Position numbers and translations under genes: made by a program
Part shown: positions 16,813-24,520 of the stretch, piece by piece
Numbering within the stretch: the stretch's first letter is position 1
Layout of the letters: each line of letters starts with the position of its first letter
Source of the DNA: Phycisphaerae bacterium
Lineage (GTDB): Bacteria > Planctomycetota > Phycisphaerae > UBA1845 > PWPN01
DNA length: 32,930 nt
Assembly (NCBI GenBank): GCA_012719955.1
Contig: JAAXZI010000061.1
Span: 1-32,930, forward strand
Direction of reading: 5' to 3'
Notes under the pieces: generated by a model
Seen by the model: the letters and a program-made list of their open reading frames with translations, nothing else
Databases searched by the model: none
What the model was told of the DNA's origin: nothing

Positions 16813-16874
16813 CAATAAGTACATCCTCCTGGTCGAACGCGATCGCCAGAAGTATAGGGCCGACGGGGGGAAAG

Positions 16875-16903
16875 CAACAGGACCGGCCCTGGTCACCTAT
16901 AAT
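16875..16903 (+). promoter_or_regulatory. Candidate hemW promoter
   Basis: A perfect TATAAT (16898-16903) lies 23 bases before the GTG start of hemW. The -35 is weak (CAACAG at 17 bases or GCAACA at 18). A start near 16910 would leave the GGAG ribosome site (16915-16918) in a short leader. Confidence 0.45.
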
Positions 16904-16925
16904 GCCGCCTGACTGGAGATCGGTT

Positions 16926-18110
16926 GTGGATATCGGGTTGTACGTTCACGTTCCATTCTGCGCGACCAAGTGCGGGTATTGCGATTTCTATTCGCACGTG
17001 CCGGCACCGGGCGCGTTCGGGCCGCTTGTGGATGCGCTGCTGGCGGAACTGGATGCGGGCTTGGCTCGGGAGGGCCTGCGGGTAGAGACTATCTTCGTGG
17101 GCGGGGGGACGCCCACCCTATTGCCGCTGGTCGAGCTGGAACGGTTGTTTTCGCGCCTGGGCCAGGTGGCGCAGCGCGATCGACCGGTTGAGTTCACCGT
17201 GGAAGCCAATCCCGCCAGCCTGACCGCCGAGAAGGCCGCGGTGCTGCGACAGGCCGGCGTCAATCGGATTTCCCTGGGAGCGCAGTCCTTCCACCCGGAG
17301 GAACTCCGCACGCTGGAGCGGCTTCATCGCCCGGCCGACATACCGGCCAGTGTGGCCCTCGTTCGCCAGGCCGGCTTCGAGCATTTCAACCTCGATCTGA
17401 TCTTCGGAATCCCCGGCCAGACGCAAGCAAGCTGGTCCGAATCGCTTCGCCGGGCCGTTGATCTGGGGCCCGACCATTTGGCCTGCTATGGCCTGACCTA
17501 TGAGCCCGATACCCCGCTGCGCGAGCGGCTCGACCAGGGAATGGTGGAACCCCTGGATGAGACCACCGAAGCGGCGTTGTATGAACAGGCCATCGATTTC
17601 CTGGAATCTCAGGGCGTCAGGCAATACGAGATCAGCAACTTTGCACGGCCGGGGGCGGAATCTCGTCACAATGTGCGTTATTGGCTGAACCTGCCTTATC
17701 TGGGCGTGGGGCCGTCAGCGGCCAGTTATCTGCATGGGCGACGATGGAAGAATGTGCCGGACACCGCCCGTTATGTGGCTCAGATGCATCTGGGGCAGAG
17801 TCCGATCATTGAGGTCGAAGAACTCTCGCCCCTGGAACGGGCGGGAGAGACGGCCATGCTCCAGCTTCGGCTGGTCAGCGGTATCCACCGGACGGATTTT
17901 CGACAGGCCACGGGGTTCGATCCCGCCGAACTCTTTGCCGGGGTAATTGCCCGTCATGTGGAGCGGAATCTTCTGATTGCCGATGAGGAACACATCGCCC
18001 TGACGCGCGCGGGACGGCTGGTGGCGGACTCGGTTATTGCCGAGTTTCTGGCCCGGGAACCATTGGGTGGTGCCCGGCCGGTGGCCTCCGTTCCGCCGCC
18101 GAGTACTTGA
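16926..18110 (+). CDS. hemW: HemW, radical SAM heme chaperone-like protein
   Basis: A 394-residue protein. The start is taken as GTG 16926, seven bases after GGAG, giving VDIGLYVHVPF, the normal HemW N-terminus; an in-frame ATG at 16902 overlaps the -10 box. The radical SAM cluster is C12-x3-C16-x2-C19 (FCATKCGYCDF), followed by VGGGTPTLL, EANPASLT and GAQSFHPEELRTLERLH. The motif HNVRYW at residues 248-253 is the HNxxYW signature of HemW, which separates it from the true coproporphyrinogen III dehydrogenase HemN. HemW binds heme and delivers it to membrane proteins in some bacteria. Many genomes label it oxygen-independent coproporphyrinogen oxidase. It is transcribed away from the amidotransferase. 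Confidence 0.92.
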   Translation: MDIGLYVHVPFCATKCGYCDFYSHVPAPGAFGPLVDALLAELDAGLAREGLRVETIFVGGGTPTLLPLVELERLFSRLGQVAQRDRPVEFTVEANPASLTAEKAAVLRQAGVNRISLGAQSFHPEELRTLERLHRPADIPASVALVRQAGFEHFNLDLIFGIPGQTQASWSESLRRAVDLGPDHLACYGLTYEPDTPLRERLDQGMVEPLDETTEAALYEQAIDFLESQGVRQYEISNFARPGAESRHNVRYWLNLPYLGVGPSAASYLHGRRWKNVPDTARYVAQMHLGQSPIIEVEELSPLERAGETAMLQLRLVSGIHRTDFRQATGFDPAELFAGVIARHVERNLLIADEEHIALTRAGRLVADSVIAEFLAREPLGGARPVASVPPPST

Positions 18111-18248
18111 CAGTATTATGGCTGGGGTTTAACTTCGGTAGAGACACGGTGCCGCGAACGGGCCATGCGAAGCGCGGACTCAACGGTTGCGACGTCAGCG
18201 GCCGGGCTCATTCGGCAGCCGTGAACGACTGCGAAGAGGAGATAAGGC

Positions 18249-18368
18249 ATGGAGACTGCAATGCTGGCTCTGTTGGGCGGATTGTTGGAGTGGTGGCAGC
18301 TAGTCCTCATTATTCTCCTGATCGTTCTGATCGTGGTGTACTTCAAGATGAGGAACCGGCAGGTTTGA
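18249..18368 (+). CDS. 39-residue single-span membrane protein
   Basis: The ATG at 18249 follows AGGAGATAAGGC, a good ribosome site. The product has one long hydrophobic segment (LVLIILLIVLIVVYF, residues 18-32) and a basic end (KMRNRQV), giving N-out/C-in or inverted single-span topology. It lies 138 bases after hemW on the same strand and is followed by a strong hairpin, as expected of a real transcription unit. No family is recognised. Confidence 0.6.
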   Translation: METAMLALLGGLLEWWQLVLIILLIVLIVVYFKMRNRQV

Positions 18369-18421
18369 GACGCCGGGCAATCCTCGCCTGCTAAACAGCC
18401 GAAAGAACCTCCAACAAAACG

Positions 18422-18454
18422 CGAGCGGGCTCCGCTGAAAGCGGTTCCCGCTCG
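18422..18454. terminator. Strong hairpin after the small membrane protein
   Basis: CGAGCGGG (18422-18429) pairs with CCCGCTCG (18447-18454), and an inner CCGCT-GAA-AGCGG extends the stem with two mismatches. No T-run follows on the plus strand. It lies 54 bases after the small ORF and before the convergent small-protein gene, so it may end transcripts from both sides. Confidence 0.5.
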
Positions 18455-18499
18455 GTATGCTTTGTCAGGGAATACAATCAAGATCTTTGGAGCGTCGCG

Positions 18500-18733
18500 T
18501 CATTCGACCTGGGATTGGCAGGTCGTTGTTCCGGCGCTACGCGCGGCCATCACACCCAGCAATGCGCCATACGCCTGCACCAGATGGCCGGCGACTTCCT
18601 CGTGCTCCTGGGCCGACATGAATGCCGCCAGCTCGCGAACACGGTTGGCAATGGAGCCGAGGTCCGGCTTGCCAATGCAGCTCGAAACATAATCCGGAAG
18701 ATCCCGCTCTCTCTGAACGTTGCTCGTCTTCAT
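18500..18733 (-). CDS. Small protein, tandem paralogue A
   Basis: A 77-residue soluble protein with AAGGA seven bases before its ATG. Its body (LPDYVSSCIG, SIANRVRELA, AGHLVQAYGALLG) is identical to the next gene upstream at 34 of 49 aligned residues, without gaps, while the last 17-18 residues (VMAARSAGTTTCQSQVE) share nothing with it. There is no signal peptide or membrane segment; the body is probably helical. The family is not recognised. The pattern of conserved body and divergent tail is discussed as a finding. It is transcribed with paralogue B, 180 bases away. Confidence 0.65.
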   Translation of the reverse strand: MKTSNVQRERDLPDYVSSCIGKPDLGSIANRVRELAAFMSAQEHEEVAGHLVQAYGALLGVMAARSAGTTTCQSQVE

Positions 18734-18913
18734 TGTCTTATCCTTTCTAGTGCAGATGCACTATTAAAGAATAATAAGGATTCGACTGAAAACGAAGCTC
18801 AGCTCTCGGATTAAGACTGGTAAAACTGCAAAATGATTTGAATTGGGGTTTTCGCCCCGGGTTTCAGGGCTGCTGGTGTCAGCGTCCTGGCGGGTTGCGG
18901 GAGTTTCGGACTG

Positions 18914-19123
18914 TCAGGCTGATTTGCTCACCAGATTGTTAGTGGCGATCCGCCCCAGGATGGCCCCATAGGCCTGCACAAGGTGCCCGGCGGCATCGTC
19001 ACAACCCTGCGCGGAGAGCAAGCCGGCCATCTCTCGCACGCGATTGGCGATCGAGCTGAAATCCGGTTGGCCGATCGACCCCGAAACATAGTCCGGCAGA
19101 TCCAAATTTTGTCTGGTTTTCAT
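18914..19123 (-). CDS. Small protein, tandem paralogue B
   Basis: A 69-residue protein with GGGAAGGTGAGG upstream of its ATG. It opens MKTRQNLDLPDYVSGSIG and continues SIANRVREMAGLL and AGHLVQAYGAILG, matching paralogue A after a four-residue length difference near the start. The tail after ILG is short (RIATNNLVSKSA) and unrelated to that of A. It lies 127 bases downstream of the aldo/keto reductase gene on the same strand and may be read from the same promoter. No known family is recognised. Confidence 0.65.
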   Translation of the reverse strand: MKTRQNLDLPDYVSGSIGQPDFSSIANRVREMAGLLSAQGCDDAAGHLVQAYGAILGRIATNNLVSKSA

Positions 19124-19250
19124 GACCTCACCTTCCCAGTAGGACGCACATGATCAGATCCTCTCAACAACCGTCCTTGTTAGATTATTGAGTGCCGGGA
19201 AGATTAGTTGTCGATGAAATCCATTTTGCACCTGCGAAAAAACCGCTCAT

Positions 19251-20237
19251 TCAGGCGAGGATCGACTCAATCTCATCCAGTTCCTCGGCCGTGAATGAAC
19301 GCTTCCTCAATGCCTCGACATTCTCCTGGATCTGTTCCGGACGGCTCGCTCCGATGAGGACCGAGGTCACTTCCGGGCGGCGAAGCAACCAGACGATGGC
19401 CATCTGGGCGAGCGTCTGGCCGCGCCGGCGGGCCACCTCGTTGAGTTTGCGCAACTGATCGATGCGATCGAATCGGGCCTCGATGCGCTTCGCGCAGACG
19501 TCTGTGCTCACCGCCAGCCGCGAATCGGCCGGAGCGCTCTTCTCGAGATACTTGTTGGTGAGCAACCCCTGGGCCAGCGGAACAAAGGCGATCACGCCCA
19601 TCCCGCATTCCGCGCAGGCCTGAAGCACGCCGTCCTCCACGTGGCGATCCAGCATGCTGTAAGCGCTCTGGCTGATGATGGGGCGGGCGGTGTGATAGGC
19701 GACCGCGTGGGCGTTCTTGGCCCGAATGTCTTCGGGCGAGTGATTGCTCAGGCCGACGTAGAGGGCCTTGCCGGAGCGCACGGCCTGGTCGAGGGCGTCC
19801 ATCACTTCGTCGGTTGGCGTGTTGGGATCGGGCCGGTGGGCGTAGAAGATATCCACGTAATCGAGCCCGAGGCGCTTGAGCGAAGCATCCAGGCTCGACA
19901 GCAGGTACTTGCGGGACAGCCACTCGCCGTACGGCCCCGGCCACATATAGAAACCGGCCTTGGTGGAGATGAGCAGCTCGTCACGGGGCATTTCCCGGAT
20001 GATCCGGCCGCAGACCAATTCCGCGTTGCCGTTGGGCTCCCCATAGTTATTGGCAAAATCGAAATGGGTGATGCCCAGGTCGAATGCCTGGAACAGGCAC
20101 TTTTTGGAGACCTCGTCGGAGACGTATCCGCCGTAAGTTTGCCAGGCCCCCAGCGAGATGGCCGGAAGCTTGACTCCCCAGCGGCCGCAGCGGTTGTAGA
20201 CCATGGACTCGTAACGTTTTTCATTGAAGTGGGGCAC
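19251..20237 (-). CDS. Aldo/keto reductase, YghZ/Kv-beta-like
   Basis: A 328-residue protein from GTG 20237, seven bases after GGGAGG; an ATG at 20267 has no ribosome site. The aldo/keto reductase tetrad is complete: D60 and Y65 in FDFANNYG, K93 in STKAG and H134 in YAHRPD. SNHSPEDI, the PIISQSAYSML stretch and the C-terminal IGASRPEQIQENV fit the NADPH-binding barrel of the group that includes E. coli YghZ (L-glyceraldehyde 3-phosphate reductase) and voltage-channel beta subunits. FAQGLLTNKYLE-like sequence (PLAQGLLTNKYL) is typical. The substrate is probably a small aldehyde or sugar aldehyde. No regulator is adjacent. Confidence 0.9.
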   Translation of the reverse strand: MPHFNEKRYESMVYNRCGRWGVKLPAISLGAWQTYGGYVSDEVSKKCLFQAFDLGITHFDFANNYGEPNGNAELVCGRIIREMPRDELLISTKAGFYMWPGPYGEWLSRKYLLSSLDASLKRLGLDYVDIFYAHRPDPNTPTDEVMDALDQAVRSGKALYVGLSNHSPEDIRAKNAHAVAYHTARPIISQSAYSMLDRHVEDGVLQACAECGMGVIAFVPLAQGLLTNKYLEKSAPADSRLAVSTDVCAKRIEARFDRIDQLRKLNEVARRRGQTLAQMAIVWLLRRPEVTSVLIGASRPEQIQENVEALRKRSFTAEELDEIESILA

Positions 20238-20290
20238 GGATGGACCTCCCTGGTTTGGGCCGAACATTGAAAGGGGCCATTATGCGGGAA

Positions 20291-20324
20291 GAACTGAGAA
20301 CTGAAAACTGAGAACTGAGAACTG
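20291..20324. repeat. Five-unit 7-base tandem repeat (GAACTGA)
   Basis: Five units of GAACTGA (the third is AAACTGA, the last lacks its final base) run head to tail just upstream of the aldo/keto reductase gene. AGAACTGAAAACTGAGAACT-type tracts recur between genes in planctomycetes and verrucomicrobia. No coding role is seen. Confidence 0.8.
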
Positions 20325-20462
20325 CGCGCTGGGTTCCGCAGGGGAGTAAATGCCAAAGCGATGAATATTTTTGCTTGCGGGAAGGGCGGTTCGCGGGTAT
20401 CTGAGTGGTGATACTGATCGTGCCGTACGATGGAACCGTGCGGAGGATGTTGGAGGACTCCG

Positions 20463-20870
20463 ATGAGCAAGAACGGATTCTGGCTGTTGTGGCTGCTTCC
20501 CCTGGCCGGTTGCGGCATGACTGGCATGCGGGGCAACTGGGTCCTCAAAGAGGTGATCCCGGCGGAGGCGATCGGGCATTACGACATCGCCGCGGTGACG
20601 TTCAACCCGGATTGCACTTACGTGGCCAAAGTCCGCAAAGGCGACCGCACGGAAGTGCGCCGGGGCACGTACGACTACGACCCCTGGAGCCGGAAACTGA
20701 CGCTGCGCAGCGGCGGCGTGGAGCGAAGCTATACGGCTACCCTCTGGCTGGGCCTGCAGATCAACGTGAAGACCCAGACGCCCGAGGGTGAGCCGCTGAC
20801 AGCCATCTTGGGCCGGACGAAGCAGGCGGTGGCGCCGCCCCCGCCGACTATCCAGCGGCGAACCCAGTAA
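20463..20870 (+). CDS. Small lipoprotein of unknown function
   Basis: A 135-residue protein. The ATG at 20463 follows GGAGG by six bases, which decides the start against an upstream ATG at 20430. The leader ends in the lipobox PLAGC (Cys at residue 17). The mature part begins with RGNWVLKEV and alternates strands (VTFNPDCTYVAKV, TYDYDPWSRKLTL, SYTATLWLG), like a small lipocalin-type barrel with the GxW start; this is a pattern-level guess. The C-terminus is Pro-rich. It stands alone between the aldo/keto reductase and the cobalamin-fold gene. Confidence 0.7.
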   Translation: MSKNGFWLLWLLPLAGCGMTGMRGNWVLKEVIPAEAIGHYDIAAVTFNPDCTYVAKVRKGDRTEVRRGTYDYDPWSRKLTLRSGGVERSYTATLWLGLQINVKTQTPEGEPLTAILGRTKQAVAPPPPTIQRRTQ

Positions 20871-21401
20871 TCTGACAGACGACCCATGCGAGCGGCGAAA
20901 CGAGCACGGTGACCTCAGAGCCTTCCAGTCATCACTAAAAATGGCCCGCGATGTGCGGCAGCCCCATTGCGTGCCTGAGCAGGAAGATTCCCCCGACATA
21001 CATGACGAGCGCCTTTATGGCCATTCCGCTGAGCTGAGGCAGGTTATTATCGGACGCAGCGTCCTCCGGCAGATTTTGCCGACGGTAGGGCAAAAAACTC
21101 CACCTTGCTCTCAAGAAAAAAACAAGCTCGCGCCGATAGCATCTTTCGCCAAGATTCCCAAATTGCCCAGTTTAACAAGATGGGCTGGGGAACTGGCAAA
21201 GATGCCGGGTTGGGTTGACCTGGTATCTTCAATAGATCAAATCGGATTTTGATGGCCGGTGGTGGAGTGACCGGCGGTTCTCTGGCGTCCGAGCGGACGA
21301 CCCTCTCCCAGGCAGGATGCGTCGGGTTGGGAAAGCGAAAAGGGGCCGAAAGCCCCCAGCGGGGATTCCCCGCGCTGGTCCGCCGGTATGGAGGCGCAGT
21401 G
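20871..21401. other. 531-base gap with no supported gene
   Basis: I see no ribosome-site-supported reading frame. On the minus strand a 29-codon frame (MAIKALVMYVGGIFLLRHAM and on) ends near 20938 and is hydrophobic but lacks a ribosome site. AT content rises around 21095-21240. TTGACC at about 21216 could be a -35 for the next gene, without a clear -10. Confidence 0.4.
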
Positions 21402-22127
21402 ATGTCCGAACGGTTGCTCGATCGGTTTGTTCCGGAACTTCTGGCGGGTCGGCGGCAGGGATGCCGGGACATTCTCCAGAGGGCCCTGGAAGGCGGGATG
21501 GAGCCGGTGCATGTCTACAAGCAGATGATCTGGCCGGCCATGGAGCTGGTGGAGCGGATGTATCGCGAGGATCGCATCAATCTCGCGACTGAGCATATCG
21601 CCACGCGGATCAACCGCTGCATAGCCGATCAACTCCAGGCTCATCTTCCCCGGCGAGAGCCGAACGGCAAGAAAATCCTCATCACGTGTGCGGACGGCGA
21701 ACCCGAGGAGCTGGGGGCCCAGATGTGTGCGGACCTGTTCGAGGCCGACGGCTGGGAAGTGTTGTTCGTGGGCGGGGGCGTTCCGGCCGACGAGATCCTG
21801 GCCCTGGTGGGCAATCATCGCCCGGACATTCTGATGATCTTCGGTACGCAGCCGGCGGGAGTGCCCGGGGTGCGGCGGCTGATTGACATGATTCGCGAGG
21901 TGAACGCCAACCCCACGATGAATATTCTGCTTTCCGGCGGCGTATTCAACCGGGCGGAGGGCCTCTGGAAAGAGGTAAACGCCGACCTGTTCGCCCCCAC
22001 GGCGGCAGAGGCGCTGGCGGTCGCGACCAAGGCCGAGCCCCGCAAGCCGGAAGTGCGTATCCCCGGCGCACCCAAGAAGCGTCGTCGCCGTCGCCGTCCG
22101 CCGCTGCTGGCCATGGCCGACGCGTGA
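21402..22127 (+). CDS. Cobalamin-binding-fold protein (B12-binding-like) lacking the ligand His
   Basis: A 241-residue protein from ATG 21402, seven bases after GGAGG. Residues about 1-85 form the helical cap typical of corrinoid proteins and B12 photoreceptor regulators (HVYKQMIWPAMELVERMYRE, LATEHIATRINR). Residues about 90-205 form the Rossmann B12-binding domain: KILITCADGEPEELG, FEADGWEVLFVGGGVPADEI, PDILMIFGT and NILLSGGVFN. In relatives the corrinoid ligand lies in GExHxxG; here the position reads E100-P-E102, so Glu replaces the His. The C-terminus is strongly basic (KKRRRRRR), which may bind nucleic acid or membrane phosphates. There is no N-terminal MerR domain and no methyltransferase partner nearby. 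It may be a base-off or corrinoid-independent sensor; function is unknown. Confidence 0.75.
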   Translation: MSERLLDRFVPELLAGRRQGCRDILQRALEGGMEPVHVYKQMIWPAMELVERMYREDRINLATEHIATRINRCIADQLQAHLPRREPNGKKILITCADGEPEELGAQMCADLFEADGWEVLFVGGGVPADEILALVGNHRPDILMIFGTQPAGVPGVRRLIDMIREVNANPTMNILLSGGVFNRAEGLWKEVNADLFAPTAAEALAVATKAEPRKPEVRIPGAPKKRRRRRRPPLLAMADA

Positions 22128-22183
22128 GATAGCGGAAAACAAGCCGCGCACCCGTATCGAACCCCAAGCGGGAGGCACCTGAA

Positions 22184-22241
22184 AGCCCCGCGAGCGTGCG
22201 AGGAGGGCAACCCACACCATCGCCGGCACGCTCGCGGGGCT
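22184..22241. terminator. Perfect 16-base stem with 26-base loop
   Basis: AGCCCCGCGAGCGTGC (22184-22199) and GCACGCTCGCGGGGCT (22226-22241) are exact complements. The hairpin starts 57 bases after the cobalamin-fold gene and is followed by GTTTGC, not a full T-run. It may be a terminator; the large loop leaves a regulatory or RNA role open. The rest of the 314-base gap to xylA (22128-22441) holds no other feature I recognise. Confidence 0.55.
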
Positions 22242-22441
22242 GTTTGCTGGAAAGAGGGGGGAAAATGAGGGATGAATGGATGCCGCATGGCGTCCGGGTC
22301 CTGATCCTTTCGCGCCTGTCTCGTGTGCCTCGCTGATCCTGCGCTTGTCTGTTCTTCTGGAAATCGTTAACCTTATCGCCTTCCTGGGTGAGTGCTGATC
22401 GCCGCATGGAACGTGCTCTATCTACGAAAGGATTGACGACT

Positions 22442-23557
22442 ATGGCCAAGAAGACGACGCAAGCCAAGGCTGCCCGCGGTAAGGCCCGGCAGGCCCAGAC
22501 CACCGAATACGGTGAGCCCCGGACGACCGTCTATCGGTTTAGTTTCGGCCCGTGGAACATCCATGAGGGCGCCGACCCGTTCGGCCCGCCCGTTCGCGAC
22601 CCGATTTCCTTTTCACGCAAGCTCCCGCTGTACAAGGAGCTGGGCTTCGAGGGCGTGCAGTTTCACGATGACGACGCCGTGCCGGACATCAACTCGCGGT
22701 CTCCTCAGCAGGTCTTGCGCCAGGCCCAGGCGGTCCGCAAGATGCTCGACGATGCCGGGCTGGTCGCGGAGTTTGTGGCCCCTCGTCTGTGGGAAGACCC
22801 GCGCACTATCGACGGCGGTTTTACCAATAACGACCCGGACAACCGCCAGTACGCGATCGATCGCGCGCTGCAGACCATCGACATCGCCGCTGAGCTGGGC
22901 ACCAACAAGGTTGTCGTGTGGCTGGCCCGCGAAGGTACCTACATCCGTGAATCGAAGAATGCCCGCCAGGCCCACGAGTGGCTGCTGGAGGCCATCAACC
23001 GGATGCTGGCGCACAATCCGAACGTCCACATTTTGATCGAACCCAAACCCAACGAGCCGATGGACAGCGCGTACATTCCCACCATCGGGCACGCGATCTC
23101 GCTGGCTTACCTCTCGGATGATCCCACCCGCGTCGGCGGCCTCATCGAGACCGCACACGCGAAGCTGGCCGGGCTGGATCCGTCCGACGAGATGGCCTTC
23201 GCCCTCTTCCATAAGAAGCTCTGGAGCGTGCATCTCAACGACCAGAACGGGTTGAAGTTTGACGAGGACAAGACCTTCGGCGCCGCCAACCTGCGCGAAG
23301 CGTTCAACCAGGTGCGCGTCTTGGAGGAGGCCGGCTACGGACAGAACGGCGAAATGGTCGGGCTGGACGTGAAGGCCATGCGCACCCAGAAGGAAGAGAA
23401 CCGGCTGGCCCACCTGGCCAACAGCAAGCGCATCTTCGAGATCATGGTCGAGAAGGTGCGGACCTTCGACCGCCGGGCCGAGGCGGAGATGATCGCCGAT
23501 CGCGATTACGAGGCGCTCGAGCGGCTGGTCATTGAGCACCTGCTGGGAACCTTGTAA
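22442..23557 (+). CDS. xylA: Xylose isomerase
   Basis: A 371-residue TIM-barrel protein converting D-xylose to D-xylulose in the cytosol. ATG 22442 follows AAGGA by nine bases. Catalytic and metal positions of the short (class I) isomerases are visible: H75 and D78 in QFHDDD, E200 and K202 in IEPKPNEP, E236 and H239 in ETAHAKLAG, D274 and D276 in KFDEDKTFG, and D309 in GLDVKAMRT. The position normally occupied by a metal-binding Asp in HIDLN is His here (H264 in SVHLND). The first 20 residues are Lys/Ala-rich (MAKKTTQAKAARGKARQAQ), unlike the compact N-terminus of characterised enzymes. No xylulokinase or transporter gene is adjacent. It would feed xylose released by the plant-polymer genes at 1-8 kb into the pentose phosphate pathway. 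Confidence 0.92.
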   Translation: MAKKTTQAKAARGKARQAQTTEYGEPRTTVYRFSFGPWNIHEGADPFGPPVRDPISFSRKLPLYKELGFEGVQFHDDDAVPDINSRSPQQVLRQAQAVRKMLDDAGLVAEFVAPRLWEDPRTIDGGFTNNDPDNRQYAIDRALQTIDIAAELGTNKVVVWLAREGTYIRESKNARQAHEWLLEAINRMLAHNPNVHILIEPKPNEPMDSAYIPTIGHAISLAYLSDDPTRVGGLIETAHAKLAGLDPSDEMAFALFHKKLWSVHLNDQNGLKFDEDKTFGAANLREAFNQVRVLEEAGYGQNGEMVGLDVKAMRTQKEENRLAHLANSKRIFEIMVEKVRTFDRRAEAEMIADRDYEALERLVIEHLLGTL

Positions 23558-23741
23558 GAGGGGCCGGTTGCGTTTTCAGCCGAGGGCCGCGCCGATTCTG
23601 TGATGGTCGGATTCTGTGCCGGCCGTTCTCAGGAGGCCGGCGGCGGAACGACAAGATCAAACGGCCCGGGTGCGGGTGCCCTCCTCGCACCTGTTGAGCG
23701 GGAGTCTACATCGAAATCCCCAAAAACCCCCGGCCGGGGCG

Positions 23742-23767
23742 GCCGACCGCTCGATGGAGCGGTTGGC
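23742..23767. terminator. Hairpin downstream of xylA
   Basis: GCCGACCGCTC and GAGCGGTTGGC pair over 11 positions (one G-T pair) around the loop GATG. It is in the 316-base gap between xylA and the convergent small exported protein, where I see no gene; the surrounding sequence is GC-rich with a repeated AAAACCCCCGGC (about 23724 and 23800). Confidence 0.5.
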
Positions 23768-23873
23768 TCCCCCGGCCGTACTTTGCGCAATGGCCTCAAA
23801 ACCCCCGGCACGGGCCAAGGGGGGCGGGGATCGCAACATGGGCGATTGCCGGCATCAGCCCGCTCGGCTGACC

Positions 23874-24107
23874 CTACGCCGCGGGCGGAGCCTGTTCCAC
23901 GACGACGGGTTCTCCGCCCAAAATGTCCAGGTTTGGGGTGAGCGCTTGTTCAATGGCCAGGGTGATGGCTAGCTGGATGCCGTTGAGAATGCCGCTGCTG
24001 ATCGTGGCGTTGATCTGGTCGCGGTTGGGGATGCACGACACATCGCCAAACAGGCACCCACCGGCCAACAGGGTGAGGAGACTCTTTCGGAAAGACGTGG
24101 ATCGCAT
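23874..24107 (-). CDS. Small exported protein, planctomycete-type
   Basis: A 77-residue protein with AGAGG six bases before its ATG. The N-terminus (RKSLLTLLAGGCLFGDVSC) is a signal peptide with a possible lipid-accepting Cys. The rest is a hydrophobic or amphipathic helix (SGILNGIQLAITLAIEQALT) and a short acidic-Pro tail. Small proteins with this leader and a single following helix are frequent in planctomycete genomes, often in several copies, without known function. It converges on xylA. Confidence 0.65.
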   Translation of the reverse strand: MRSTSFRKSLLTLLAGGCLFGDVSCIPNRDQINATISSGILNGIQLAITLAIEQALTPNLDILGGEPVVVEQAPPAA

Positions 24108-24221
24108 AGTTCACCTCTTTTGTGCCTGCCGCATCCTAATCGCAGCTCAGCAGGAAGGCAAGGCATGCAGCTTTAGCACGGGGCAGCGCGTTGTCGGGGC
24201 CTGCGGGCGCATTAAGGGAAA

Positions 24222-24250
24222 GGGAACGGCCCATGCCAGGAACCGTTCCC
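24222..24250 (-). terminator. Hairpin downstream of the Cys-rich gene
   Basis: GGGAACGG (24222-24229) and CCGTTCCC (24243-24250) pair exactly around 13 bases. On the minus strand the stem is followed by TTTCCCTTAAT, a T-rich tail. It lies about 270 bases after the Cys-rich gene's stop, beyond the repeat cluster. Confidence 0.4.
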
Positions 24251-24341
24251 GATTGCTCATTCGTCTGTGATGGCGTGACGAGGGCCGGGGAGGCTGCCTG
24301 GGCCCCTTTCCAGCGGATGAGTTTCTCGTTTCGACCCACAA

Positions 24342-24462
24342 GGCGGGCAGGGTGCCCGCTCCCCGTTCGGATTCAGGAGGGCGGGCAAGATGCCCGGCCC
24401 CCTGCACCGGCCAGACGCCGGTGCCACACTGATTCTTCATCGGTGAGACGCCGGTGCCACAC
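24342..24462. repeat. Cluster of dispersed palindromic repeats
   Basis: Two copies of the GGCGGGCA-n-TGCCCG palindrome (24342-24360 and 24380-24398) are followed by two direct copies of AGACGCCGGTGCCACAC (24413-24429 and 24446-24462). The same family members occur at 5082-5175 and 25437-25506. The 413-base gap here (24108-24520) holds only these repeats and the hairpin at 24222. Confidence 0.75.
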
Positions 24463-24520
24463 AGCACGGCTCGAGGCCCGGAGATCGTGGTCCGGCTGTC
24501 CCACCGTTGCGCATAATCAT

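Noticed and set aside
16897..16925. Upstream ATG (16902) as the hemW start
   Set aside because: It overlaps the TATAAT and lacks a ribosome site. GTG 16926 has GGAG in place and gives the normal HemW N-terminus.
18500..20237. SagB-type domain at 4.5 kb as the modifying enzyme of the small tandem proteins
   Set aside because: It is part of an exported esterase fusion 14 kb away, with no cyclodehydratase genes. There is no evidence to link them.
20938..21027. 29-codon hydrophobic minus-strand frame beginning MAIKALVMYVGG
   Set aside because: It has no ribosome site at the ATG and the upstream extension has no start either. It could be coding but the sequence alone does not support it.
23600..23941. 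Plus-strand open frame of 113 codons beginning MMVGFCAGRSQEAGG
   Set aside because: Low-complexity Gly/Pro/Arg composition, no ribosome site, and it runs through hairpins and over the end of a well-supported minus-strand gene. It is a GC-driven accidental frame.
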